Shown here piece by piece: positions 50,242 to 61,754 of a stretch of DNA of 64,000 nt. The stretch comes from Rhinopomastus cyanomelas. Its lineage: Eukaryota > Chordata > Aves > Bucerotiformes > Rhinopomastidae. Each line of letters starts with the position of its first letter. The stretch's first letter is position 1. The notes beneath the pieces are model-generated. The model had not been told where the DNA came from. It saw only the letters and a list, made by a program, of their open reading frames with translations, and searched no databases. Made by a program: the position numbers and the translations under genes. The DNA lies in the NCBI GenBank assembly GCA_013400115.1, contig VXBP01000263.1:620001-684000 (forward strand), written 5' to 3'.

Positions 50242-50335
50242 TCAGGAGATGGTTTAGTGGTTCAGGGTTGTAGGGGGGACAGTTGGACTTGATAATTTTG
50301 AAAGTCTTTTTCCAACCTTGATGATTCTGTGGTTT
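50242..50335 (+). mobile_element. CR1 3' tip, 94 bases
   Basis: TCAGGAGATGGTTTAGTGG, AGTTGGACTTGATAATTTTG and the tail TGATGATTCTGTGG. Its 5' truncation point matches that of the copy at 25490. Confidence 0.88.
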
Positions 50336-53300
50336 TACACGAGAGTCTATGCTACTGCAAGAGCTGAGTGATAGAATACCTATGGTCTGGTTATCCTTCT
50401 CAACATCTTTTACAACAATAATGTGACACACAGTTTAATATCAAGGTTTCTTTCCAAAGCTTCTGTCCATGGCTGGTAACTATGGGGGATTTTTTGAAGT
50501 TTACTCTCTTTTCTGAGCCCCTCTGTGGCCGCAGTCACTGTGGAAGTGTCACACTAGTTGTGTGCCGAGAACCACTTACCAGCAGCATGTTCTGCTCTGC
50601 AAGCTGACAGAACTGTTTAAGACAGCGACTTCCCTCTGCCTGTGTCCACTGCTTTTGCAGATGAGTAATTACAAGCAGTTGTTTATTCTTCTGAAAATGC
50701 ACTTCAGAGTAGCATTTTTCCCAAGCCTTGTAGTATGTGTGGAGTAAGCTCTCTCCTATCTGCATTCAGAGCTGGGTAGATACAGAACTATTTGCAAAGT
50801 GAACTTGCGTTCTGCAGAAAACAGAAAGATGGATCTGAATGTTGGGAGGGCCCCACAGACTGGGAGATGAACTGGATTTTGTGGGGAAGGGAGTTTATTT
50901 CTAGCTGGGGACAGACTTTGCCCACTTTATAGCCTCAGTTTGTTGTTGGCCAAACAGAAATGATGATACTGGCTTGTCTGAATTGCTTTGAGAGCTGTGA
51001 CTAAATCAGGGCACGTAAGAGCACACAGCTCTCCCAGCCTGCACACCAGAACCCCTGCAGCCCTGAGGAAGCTAAACAAGATCCCTTCTGGCAACGTTTC
51101 AATAGTAAAGAGCCATTTCTACTCTCCCCTGCGTATCTTTGTCTGCTAGGGAAGATACTTAGCATTAAGTACTGGAGCAGTGCCACTGTTTCCTATGGAT
51201 GTTATGATTAACACTGAGTATTTTGAGTGCAAAGTGTGCTGGCAGACTAATGAGTGAAGCCTTAAGGGTTGGTTAGACTATATGACAGTAATTGAAGATA
51301 ATTGCTTTTAATAGAAAAATAGAACAGTCATCATCTTTGTCCTACACTGAAGACTAATCGCAAACGGACTGAAAATTGTGTGTTGACAAAAGCATCTTAA
51401 TGAAACATTGATCAGAAAGTTGATTTTGGTGTTTAACATTCCCTTCCCACTCTTCAGATTTGCATGTAAACTTCAAGAACTATTGCAAAATTAAATTCTT
51501 CAGAACGATGATACCAATTTGAAATCCATTTCCTTCAATGAAAAGGACATCGACGTGGAAAGCGACAGAGGAGGCAATTTTGGCTTTGCAAAGCTTTATT
51601 ATGTAAAGTCCAGAACTAGAAGCACTGAGAAGCTGCTGTTACCAGACAGCTACAGACTGTGACCTGCCTGTCTCAGGTGTTAGAGTCTAAGCCCTAAGAG
51701 AATTTTCCTTTTCAGTGGGGTTTTTATTTGTGCATGCCAAAACCCAAGTGACAGAAGGTGTGAAGTGGTATGTACTCATATGTGAAAATAACTCATGCAA
51801 GCATTTGCATAGTCGTGCAGATACTTTTGGACTGACCCCTAAATCAATTAAATCCAGATCAGATCATTTATGACCACAAATCATTCCCAGATGAGGACTT
51901 CTCCATGAGTACAATAAATAAATCTCCATAATCAAAACCAGGACTGCCACTAGCCTGCAGTGTCAGAGAGGAGAGACAATGTTCTTCAGAAATTCAATAA
52001 TATTCACAGGGATTGTTGTTTCAAATGAAACACTTTGGAACAGCAAAGGCACCCTTCAAGATTTCTGCTGTTGCTGCTGCACAGAGGAACTTTTGTTGTT
52101 GCTGATGAGGCAGGAGCTTCATTTTGCTGTGGTGGGGACTCTACCAGTCCTGCAGCAAGGAAAATGCTGGTGCACAGATGCTCTACCTGTAGAAAGTTGT
52201 AGAGGGAAAATGCTAAGACGTAGAGAGTCAAACAGTGAAGGTGATGTCATATTTATGGACAGTTATAGGAGTGCTCTCTGGGCAACTGCAGCTTTCAGTA
52301 GTAGTGTTAGAGAAAAAAATTAATCTATGAAATCATAAGTGAAAGAAAAAGGGAAAAATGGTTTGGGAATGCACTTCCTCTTTTTAGGAGAGAAGAGTGG
52401 TGCAAACTGCTATTTTCTCAGGTAAGATGGCACGCTTGTTTTAATTTGTCCCAGTTCTGATATAGATGTGAGAAGCTTTTGATCTGTTTTCACAGAATTA
52501 ATGATTCAGCGTTCATATTGCCATAATACAGAAACTTTGACTGAGGTGATTTAGAATCTCCTTCTCACCTCAATTCCACATGAGGCATTTTTTAGTGAAG
52601 TTTGGCTTGTGTGTGAACAAGGTCTCTCCTTGCCTGTAGAGAACTGGGCATGATACAGCAGTGGACAGTTAGCAGAATTGGTTTAGTCTGTAGATTTTGG
52701 AAAATAATGTTTTGTAATTGAGAAACTGGAACAATAACTGCTTTGCAATACCATTCATATGATGCTGTTAACAGGAAACATGAATTAGTAATGTGAATAA
52801 TGTCTTTTGAATGGGTCCGCATCTACAGCAGTTGAATTTTTCAAGTGCTAACAAAGTACCAAGTGAGTTCCTCAGGAAGTTAGTTGTTTAATCAAAGGGG
52901 GGTTGAGCCTATTAGGTGGTGTAAGGAGGGAGATCCCCGAGGTAGAAGCAAGATGTTAAGGAGTCCCTTTGGTGGATGCACATGGATTAGGAAATGTTCA
53001 TCAGGAAAACAAAATATTTGCAGAGGAATTTTTCTAGAGAGTGATAGCGTGATATTCGCTACAACAAACAATGTCCCTATGGCTTCTAAGTGCAAACCAA
53101 GATTAATAAAAATCTAAAGGTAAATAAATGGATTTCATTTTCCATAAATGAAATCTGCTAACAGTGGAATCTGCAGTAGGAGAAGCAGATGAAGCCCAAA
53201 GAGAGAACTATTTTGTGTACAAACAGAGGAATACCTGAAAAGTGAGGAACTTCCTGGAGGGGCAGAGATTCCAATTCTACTGTTAGAGAACTCAGCTTTA

Positions 53301-53906
53301 GAAGTGGTGTGAAAGAGACTTTCTTAATTTCTTTAAACAAAGTCATACCTTATCCAACCCAGATGAGTTAAAAACACCCTTATCATAACTGTTGGCAGCT
53401 GTGGAAAAAATAAGCAAGTTGCTGAAAGATTGTGCTGAATTGATTCTGCATCAGAGGCAACAGATGCTAGAGGCCATTCTGTTCCAGATACCGTAGCTGT
53501 GCCATGTTCTCTCTTTACCAGCATTCCTTGAAAATTAGGAAAGGAGAGTTAGGAATGCGTGCTTTTTCCAAAAGAGAATGTTCCTTTTGAAGTTGATATT
53601 TTTCACACAGCAAGGCAGGTTTGGTGAAAACACTTTGGAAAGAGGCACTGATTTAGAAAAAATAATATCTTGATAGCGCTGTGTATGTGGAAATCAAAGC
53701 TTTGAGAACTGTTTAATGAAGAGAGTGCATGTGACTGGCAAGACTTGTTTACTGGGTTTGCTCTGTGATATTTGGGAGAGCATGTTTGTGATATGAATGA
53801 AATAAATACTTGTCTGGGTGCCATAGTGGTGTGTCTCAAGACAGAGAGCCCAACGCCCATGTTGCTTCCTGTAGTAAAACCATGGTGGAACAGCTTTCTT
53901 GATGCT
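50336..53906. other. Unassigned single-copy DNA
   Basis: About 3.6 kb with no recognised gene or repeat. A 114-codon + frame (51979-52323) has a run of cysteines encoded by an imperfect TGC/TGT triplet tract and is not supported as a gene. Confidence 0.5.
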
Positions 53907-54400
53907 ATCATAGATTCATAGAACCATTCAGGTTGGAAAAGACCCCTGGGATCATCGAATCCAACCATCAATCCCACTCTACAAGTTCACCTCTGCACCA
54001 GATCCCCCAACACTACATCTAAGTGACTTTTCAACACATCCAGGGATGGGGACTCAATCCCCACCTGGACAGCCCATTCCAGAGCCTGACCACTCTCTCC
54101 AGGAAGAATTTCTTTCTGATGTCCAGTCTAACCCTCCAGTGCTGCAGCTTGAAGCCCTTCCCTCTGGTTCTGCTGCTAATTACCTATGAGAAGAGACCAG
54201 CGCCAACATCACAGTGTCCTCTCAGATAGTTGTAGAGAGTGATGAGGTCTCCCTTTAGCCTCCTCTTCATCAAACTAAACAGCCCCAATTCTCAATCTCT
54301 TCTCATAAGATTGATTCTCCAGGCCCTTCCCTAGCTTCCTTGCCCTCCTCTGCACTCAATCCAGCACCTCGATGTCTCCCTTGTACCGAGGTACCCAAAT
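53907..54400 (-). mobile_element. CR1 retrotransposon, about 0.5 kb
   Basis: Minus-strand copy from its tail (ATCATAGATTCATAGAACC) through CATTCAGGTTGGAAAAGACC, ATCATCGAATCCAACCATC, CACATCCAGGGATGGGGAC and GTTCTGCTGCTAATTACC to TACCGAGGTACCCAAATG. First of three CR1 copies packed into 1.5 kb. Confidence 0.95.
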
Positions 54401-54517
54401 GTTTCATTCCACCCTTAGTGTATGACCCTGCAAAGACTGGTGAGTTGTACCTCAGGGGTAGGATAGGGGCAACTAGGATGTGCATTTTTATACTATTGGT
54501 ATGAGTAATATTACAAT

Positions 54518-55060
54518 GTCACAGAATTACAGAGATCTGAAAAGCCCTCTGTGCTCATCCAGCCCAGCCCAGCCCAGCCCAGGACCTAACATCACCCCAT
54601 CAGCCACAACAGGGCACACAGAGCCACAGCCAAGATGTCCTTCAACACCTCTAGGGATGGGGACTCCACCACTGCCCTGGGCAGTCCATTCCAGGATCTG
54701 ATTACTCTTTCCATATGGAAGGGCTTCCTAACATCCAACCTAACCCTCCCCTGGTGCAGCTTCAGTTCCTGCCCTCTTGTCCTGGCATTACTTGCCTGGG
54801 AGAAGAGCCCAACCCCCACCTGACTGCAACTTCCCTTCAGGGAGTTGAAGAGGGAGAAGGTTCCCCCTAAGCCTCCTCTTCTCCAAGCTAAACATTCCCA
54901 TCTCACCCAGCCTCTCGTCATCAGACTTTCCCTCCTGTCCCTTCCCCAGCCCCATTGCAACTCTGGACCCTCTCCAGCCTCTCAATCTCTTTCTTGAATT
55001 GAGGAGAGGCCTCACCAGTGCCCAGTACAGGGGGAGAATTATGTCCGTCATCCTGCTGAC
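54518..55060 (-). mobile_element. CR1 retrotransposon, about 0.54 kb, with a pentanucleotide expansion
   Basis: Minus-strand copy from TGTCACAGAATTACAGAG to GGGGGAGAATTATGTCCGTC. It matches the 9529 copy segment by segment (CTTCAACACCTC, GGGCAGTCCATTCCAGG, GCCTGGGAGAAGAGCCC). Near its 3' end it carries an expanded CAGCC repeat where the 9529 copy has only two units. Confidence 0.95.
54561..54583. repeat. CAGCC pentanucleotide microsatellite inside CR1
   Basis: Four full CAGCC units and a partial fifth. The related copy at 9529 has the shorter seed CCAGCCCAGTCCATG at the same site. Confidence 0.9.
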
Positions 55061-55240
55061 ACTTCTGAGGACAGTAGCACAGTTATTGCTGTGTACATCT
55101 GGACTCCCCCACGATTCCTGAATGGCAGGTACAGTGCCAGGGAGTTGCTAATCAAATACCTCATGCCTCTTGCTTGGTTTTATTTAGGTTTCTACTTAAT
55201 ACTACAGCAAGTCAATGTAGATGATGACAATGATATTAGG

Positions 55241-55435
55241 ATTTTTTTTTTCACAGAAAGGGCTGTCAGGGATTGGAACAGACTGTTGAGGGAGATAGTT
55301 GTCACTGTCCCCGGATGTGTTTAAAGGTCATTTAGATGTGGTGCTGAAGGTTTAGAAGTGAACTTTGTAGAGTAGGGTTGGTGGTTGGACTGAATAATCC
55401 CAAGGGCCTTTCCATCCTGAATGAGTCCATGATAT
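55241..55435 (+). mobile_element. CR1 3' end
   Basis: TTTTTTTTTCACAGAAAGGGC, GGGATTGGAACAGACTGTTG and GGTGGTTGGACTGAATAATC lead to a decayed tail (GAATGAGTCCATGATA). Same subfamily as the copy at 49746, and opposite in orientation to its two neighbours. Confidence 0.88.
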
Positions 55436-56694
55436 GTGAGCTTTCCCTTAAGAGTGTTTCTAACTCTCCTGGTTGAAAGCGTGCAGCGGGACCAGAACCA
55501 GCCAGCCAAAGCAATATTGACGTTGTTTGAGGACAACCACTATGTACCTGCATGCTCAGGCAGCTATAACCAAAGGAAATCTTCTATACCACCTTAGTTC
55601 TGCTCTGGATCACCACTAGAGCCAAACAGTTTGCTATGTCCATGCTATTGCATGTGCACTATAGAAGTGTTTTGTAGGATCCCCTTTTTTCCAGTAGGCA
55701 ACAGGTGACCAACCCATTGAAAATGTTCAGAGAGGAGCAACGACTGTTCCATCAGATGACATTGGTCCTTCACATGTTCTTTAAGACGATCAGAAGATTT
55801 CTCCCCAAATAACAGTTTTAGTTATAGCTGTGGCTTAGGGCTGGGATCTTGACATGGACCTTGCCTTGGGTCTTGCTCTTGTGTTAGTGTAGATAATAAA
55901 AGCCTAAGTTGCCCAGGATCCCACACGGAGATACTAGCAGAATCAGTACTATGATTTGGAGGTTATTGAACCCTAATGCAGGATTTTCTCTCCTTATGTT
56001 TTCTTTTTATCTTCTGTGCTCCCTCAAACTCAGAGTTAAATTATCCAATCTCTTATGAACTCTGCTTAAAGAAAGTAAGTTAATCAGAGGCATCTGTAGT
56101 GTTTTAATTCATAATTGGATTTATATAACTAAAACTTTCACGTTTAAGAATTCAAGTGCTCGGGTTCAATCTGGTTCTTAATTGTGGTGTCTTAAAAAAC
56201 ACCAAAAACATGACCCTTAGCTGAACCATGACTATCCAAATTGACACCAGAAGGAGCTGTGAACTGGCTTCACTATAAAATTAATGGAATTTTCTTCTGT
56301 GATAAATACAGGGAAACAAAATACAGGTTTTAAAAACTTCTATTTTGGGTAGTGCATCGTAATGATTATCAGCATTGCATAAATACTGGCCTATTTCCAG
56401 GAATCTTCCAAAAGAGCCTCTGGGCTTTGATTTGTACGTCTGCTTTACTCTTTTTATGTAGTTCACCTAATCTGCCATTTCATAGATGTTTTATGTTAGT
56501 ACAATAGTTTGCACACTTATTTTTTAATGATGAAAGGCTCCAGCCCTCTTCCCATCTGAACTGAAACCATTTGCACAGCCAGTGGGCCACACTGATAAGG
56601 AAAAGCAGAGCTCCCCTCTGAGCCGTGGACATTGCCACCAAAGAGAAACTGAGCGAGACACTGAGGTATTTCCAAACTGTTTACTCAGTTCTTT

Positions 56695-56715
56695 GGGGTA
56701 GGGTGGGGTAAGGGG
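56695..56715 (+). other. G-quadruplex motif
   Basis: GGGG-TA-GGG-T-GGGG-TAA-GGGG: four G tracts with loops of 2, 1 and 3 bases, meeting the canonical definition. Short loops predict a stable fold. It is not inside a recognised repeat. Confidence 0.75.
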
Positions 56716-59651
56716 AGTAATTCTAGAAATAAGACAGCTAAATGAAACTGAACCACGAAAACAAAAATCAAAAGTACTTAACTGATTGCAGTAGAACAAA
56801 TAATTCCTGGAGAAATATGGCACAATTATCATTAATGAAACTCAGAGGAGGGAGAGCTGGTCCACACAGAAACAGCTTTAACAGAAACAATTAGTTAATA
56901 AACGTGATTTGCTACATCCACTTCAGCCAGTTAAAAGGAAACAGTCACCCTCTCAAAGATTATCTGACTGCTTGTGTCTAAACAACCTGATCTGGATAGG
57001 ATGTTAAAACATTCATAGGGAAAATGGAGTTTGAGTGTCCAAGACTTCCCACCCCTTAAGAGTAAGTAGATTGAATTCCAGTGGGTCATTGCAATTCTAG
57101 TAACGTTGCTGGAGATCTGCAGCAAGTGTGAGTCGAGGTGTCCATTCCTTGATGGTCGAATGATGGCACACGGGAAAGATGCACAGAGGTGCAAAAGGAG
57201 TTTTCAGATGCATCTGCTATGCACACAGGGAATGACCTGGTCTGGTATGAAGTAGAATAGAATCATGTTGAAATAAAATGAGAAAACTAGGTTAGAAGAC
57301 TTGGATATGGGGAGGAGTGTTCAATGTGGTCACTGGTGTTACACCCCATTAAGAATCCAAGGATTCAGTGAGGTGTTTTCTATGGTAGAACAGAAGATGA
57401 GATTTGAACCTCATCCCAAAACCTTGGTAAAAGCTCAACTGTGACCCAACTATCAGCTTAGGACACTCAGCAACAGAGAGAGGTCGGGATTCTATGATTC
57501 TAAGACACACGCAGCTTCTGAAAACCTTGAAAGTCAAAATACTTTCTGAAAGTGTTTTTAAACAAAGTTTGATGAGATACTATTGCAAGACAAACAGGCA
57601 GGCCAATATGCTTTAACTTGCTCAGTGTTCTTTAAGTCGCTCAGTCCTGACATTTCTTTGTAGCATAAAGCTCTGCAGATCAAGGTGTAAGTGGATCTTT
57701 TTCTATTGTAAAACTTGAGTAGTGAAAACAGAAATTGTTTCCAACATCATCTGCTTACAATTTTACTTGATTGAGATTCAAATAGATTTCAAGCTGAGGA
57801 TTTAAAGATTTAAAGTCCACATGGCTAGAATTTGTTCCTTCTCTAACAATAACTTTTAGCTCCATTATTCAGCCTTACGTCAGCCTGCACTTTACTCTAT
57901 CAAGAACCACAACTTTCTCCTCTTAAAACACTCTGAAACAAAATGTTGTGATCTTTCACATCAGAGTTGGATTTGCCTAACTGCTCAGAAAACCATCCCT
58001 GAAAAGTAACATCTTGAGTCTGTGTGAAAGACACAAGATGCTGCCAAGGGGAACATCTTTCAGCCTTGAGTGCTGGGGATCTGAAAGCACTGAGGGTGGA
58101 TCTGGTAAGAGCACATGCCAGCATTGTGGCCACCGTTTCTTTTGGTCGTTTTAAGGAGAGTAGTACAGCTTGTGTAAGATTTGCATGCTTGAAGCATAAG
58201 GAAGCCTTAGAAGCTTTTCTTGCTCAGCCATCAAAAGCATTTTATTCAGTCTCTGCTGGCACATGTTTTATAATGCAGGAAAAACAATTCAGTTCAGTTG
58301 TATTTAATAGTTGGAGGATATTGTAAGTGCCATTTCACACATTTCTAGAGCAGATGAGGAATGATTTAAGTCATTAGTTCAGCCAAGAGAAAATTACTTC
58401 TGCCTGTATGACAAAGCAACCCTAAAAATGAACAATCTCCTCCTACTTATGTAACTGGTAGACTTCAGAGTGCAATAAAAATCACCTTAGTAATGGTGAG
58501 ATAATTAAATTAGTTAATCAAGGGTCTGTTTTAATTAGTGTAGACTTCTTTATAAAATGAAACATCTTTCCTGGTGAAATCAACTGAAAATCAGTTTCTT
58601 TCCCTCCTACATGCCTTGTTTTGTCATCCGTGTACTGACTGAAAGGACAGCTCAGCTCCCAGAATTAGAAGCAAAGGAATGGTGTCCCCAAAAGCAACCA
58701 GAGAGTTCCTCATTCTAATGCCCAGGGAATGAGCTGTGCTCAGGGAATAGTCACCACATGCTGAAGGAAGATATTACCCCTGTCTCTCCGTGCTCTGATG
58801 GCCCTCATGGGCTCTGGCAGCAAAGCCTACACCTTTCACAAGGCACAGCAAGAGGTGGTGATGGTGTCCCTTGTCTTCACAGCACTTACCCATTCCTGCC
58901 AAAGTTTGCCTGGATGGCTTTGCTGTAACCTCCCTACTCCTCATACTTCCTTCTGGGAGCACGGGAACACAATACAGCTTTGCCCTGTGTCACAGCCCCC
59001 AGCTCTTGACAACTGCCTTCACACCCCCTTTTTCTTCATGCTCCTTTCTGGGCTGAAAAACTGAAACTCTTTGAAACTTCCCTTCTCATAGTTGATTATT
59101 TATGGTTCTCAGTAACAAGTGGAAAATTAACTTTTTATTAAGGAGACTTAGAATGAGAGCTGTGCATCTCTGGCAGTTACAGCAGTTGTATATAAAAATG
59201 GTTTTACATGGAACAGAGTAAGAACTGAAACAGGTTTTGTTCCAAAAGTAAACAGAATCATCCTAAAGCTCCTATTCCAGACCAAGAGGGACTCTGCAGC
59301 ATACCTACCTCCCTGTTACTCATTGAATGGACATTTATTTCTAACTTCTACAAATAAGCAGTTTGTGATTTGTCACATTTTAAGAGGTGTTTCTTCGTTT
59401 AAAACATTACTTAGCTGTGCATGAAACTCTGTGTGTAATTTTTAAAATATTGGATTTCAAATGAGCTTAACATCTTGTAGTCACAAATTGAAGATGGGCA
59501 AACTGTATCCCTAAGAGCTGAGGAATATTCACAGGGACACAATGTACAAACTGTACAAAATTAGGTAAAAGTCACTACATGGCTGCTAAGATCTCCCAGA
59601 CAGAATAACGGTAGTTTGACCCCAGAACCTGGCACACACATTTCAAGTAAA

Positions 59652-59686
59652 TTTAGATTTATTTGGAGCTTTAGATTTATTTGGAG
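59652..59686. repeat. Tandem duplication, 18-bp unit
   Basis: TTTAGATTTATTTGGAGC followed by an exact copy lacking its last base. Confidence 0.9.
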
Positions 59687-60615
59687 ATATCTACAGCAAA
59701 CTCTTCTGTGTTTGATTTAACAGCTATTTCTCATTTTCTTTCTTTTGCTGGGTTTGTGACAGCCTGATTTTTACCTTATCCACTACTGTGCAGAGCCCCA
59801 AAGCCAAACTACCTAAAGGTGGAATTCAAATAGAAAAAAGTTGGATTTGTCTTTCTTGAGGAAAAAGCACAACAATGACAACCCCAGCCCACTGCTCAAG
59901 GGCTAAATCTACCTGTGTGTCAAAAGAAGAACTCAGTTGGACTTTGGTTGTCCTGTGAACATTTAAAATAAAAGCATGTGGGACTGGGGAAGGTGTGAAT
60001 CTGTCTGAAACTGAATTCACATGGGGGAAGACAGAAACCCAAACACAGACTGAGCAATTCATCTAAAAGTTGAACAGTGTCAATTGAGGAGGCACCGACA
60101 GTCTCATTAGTAGTAGGATGTGCCGTAGTTCCAGGGGAAAAATAACAAATAGAAGGTGACTGAATCATAAAATCACAGGACATTAGGGAATTCAAGGGAC
60201 CATGAAAGATCATCTAGTCAAATCCCCATGCCCCAGCAGGATCACCTAGAGCAAGTCATACAGGAACATACTCAGGTGGATTTTAAATGTCTCCAGAGAA
60301 AGAGACTTCATAGACCCTCTGGGCAGCCCCTTCCAGTACTCTGTCATCCTCACTGTGAAAAAGATCCTTCTCATATTTATATGGAATCTCCTATGCTCCA
60401 GCTTACACCCATTGCCCCTTGTCCTATCATTAGATGACACTGAGAAGAGCCTGGCTCCATCCTCATGACACCCAGCTCCCTCAGCCTTTCCTCATAAGGA
60501 AGGTACTCTACTTCCTTCATCAGCCTCAATGCTCTGCGATGGACTCCCTCCAGCAGTTCCGTGACCTCCTTGAACTGAGGGGCCCACAACTGGACACAGG
60601 ATTCCAGATGTTGTC

Positions 60616-61242
60616 TCACCAGAGCAGAGTAGAGGGAGAGGAGAACCTCTCTCCATCTGCTGACCCCCCCATTCTGATCCACCCCAAGATGCTGTTGGCC
60701 TGCTTGGCCACAAGGACCCATTGCTGCATCATGGTCATCCTACTGTCCACCAAGACCCGCAGGTCCCTTTCTCCTACACTGCTCTCCAACAGGTCAGTCC
60801 CCAACCTATACTGGTGCCTGGGGTTGTTCTTGTCCAGATGCCAGACTCTACACTTACCCTTGTTATATTTCATTACATTTCTCTCTGCCCAGCTCTGCAG
60901 CCTGTCCAGGTCTTGCTGAATGACAGCACAGTCTGCAGGGGTGTTGGTGACACCACCCAGCTTTGTGTCATCAGCAAACTTGCTGACAGTGCACCCTAAC
61001 ACCTGATCCAAGTCATTAATGAATAGATAGATTAGGACTGGTCCAAGTATTGACCCTTGGGGAATGCCACTAGATAGAGGTCTCCAGCTAGACTCTGTCT
61101 CATTGACCACTACTCTCTGGCTTCTATCCTGCAGCCAGTTCATGATCCACCTCACTACCCGATCATCTAGACCACACTGCCTCAGTTTGGCTGTGAGGAT
61201 GCCATGGGAGACCGTGTCAAATGCCTTACTGAAGTCAAGATA
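60616..61242 (-). pseudogene. CR1 ORF2 reverse-transcriptase C-terminal half
   Basis: The minus-strand frame (61155-60616, 179 codons) reads NWLQDRSQRVVVNETESSW, SSGIPQGSILGPVLIYLF (motif B), SKFADDTKLGGVTNTPADC with the catalytic FADD, then SWAERNVMKYNKGKCRVWHL and GERDLRVLVDSRMTM. Upstream, the deletion at about 61242 removes the fingers and the motif A aspartate (VYLDFRKAFDTVSH in the 45 kb copy). The enzyme remnant therefore lacks one of its metal-binding aspartates as well as its N-terminal half in frame. Confidence 0.92.
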
Positions 61243-61754
61243 AAATGTTCCATCACCTTTCCTGGGATGGAGGTGAGGCTGACCAGTCTATAGTTACCTG
61301 GGTCCTCCTTCTTTCACTTTTTGAAGATTGGAGTGACATTTGCTGTCCTCCAGTCCCCAGGCACCTCTCCTGATCCCCATGACTTAGAAAAGATGATGGA
61401 GATTGGTTTAGCAATGCCTCCCTTAGCATGCACGGGTGCATCCCATCAGGGCCCATGGATTTATGTCATCCAGTTTGCTCAACTTATCCCTAATCCAGTC
61501 CTCATCAGTCAAGGCAACCTTCTTTCTTGTCTCGAGCCTCTGCAGTCTGGGGCTTGATATCAGGACAGCTCCCAGAAGTATAAACCTTCCATGGCCTATA
61601 GACTTTCTTTTTCCGGTTCCGTTTGCCCAGCAGCTCCATGTTTAACTAGACAGGTCTTCTGGCTCTCTTCGTTGACTTCCTTCCTTTTGGAATGCTCTTT
61701 GTCTTGGCCTTCAAAGAAGTGATCTTTGAATGCTAACCAGCTATCTTGGGCCCT

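Larger units (their letters stand above)
55436..60161. other. Unassigned single-copy DNA
   Basis: About 4.7 kb without a supported gene. It contains a G-quadruplex motif (56695-56715), a TAAT-rich stretch near 58496-58545 and a small tandem duplication (59652-59686). Confidence 0.5.

Noticed and set aside
51979..52323. 114-codon frame with a cysteine run, and a TGC/TGT triplet tract as a possible repeat-expansion site
   Set aside because: The triplet tract is short and interrupted, the protein has no recognisable domain and there is no splice support.
53603..53977. 124-codon minus frame
   Set aside because: Its start lies within the CR1 tail region at 53907 and the rest is unique AT-rich DNA without motifs.
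57487..57502. ATTCTATGATTCT as a CR1 tail
   Set aside because: Only the tail-like string is present; no CR1 3' sequence precedes or follows it on either strand.
60434..60919. 161-codon + strand open frame, and similar frames at 44228-45970
   Set aside because: Antisense shadows of CR1 ORF2 remnants on the minus strand.
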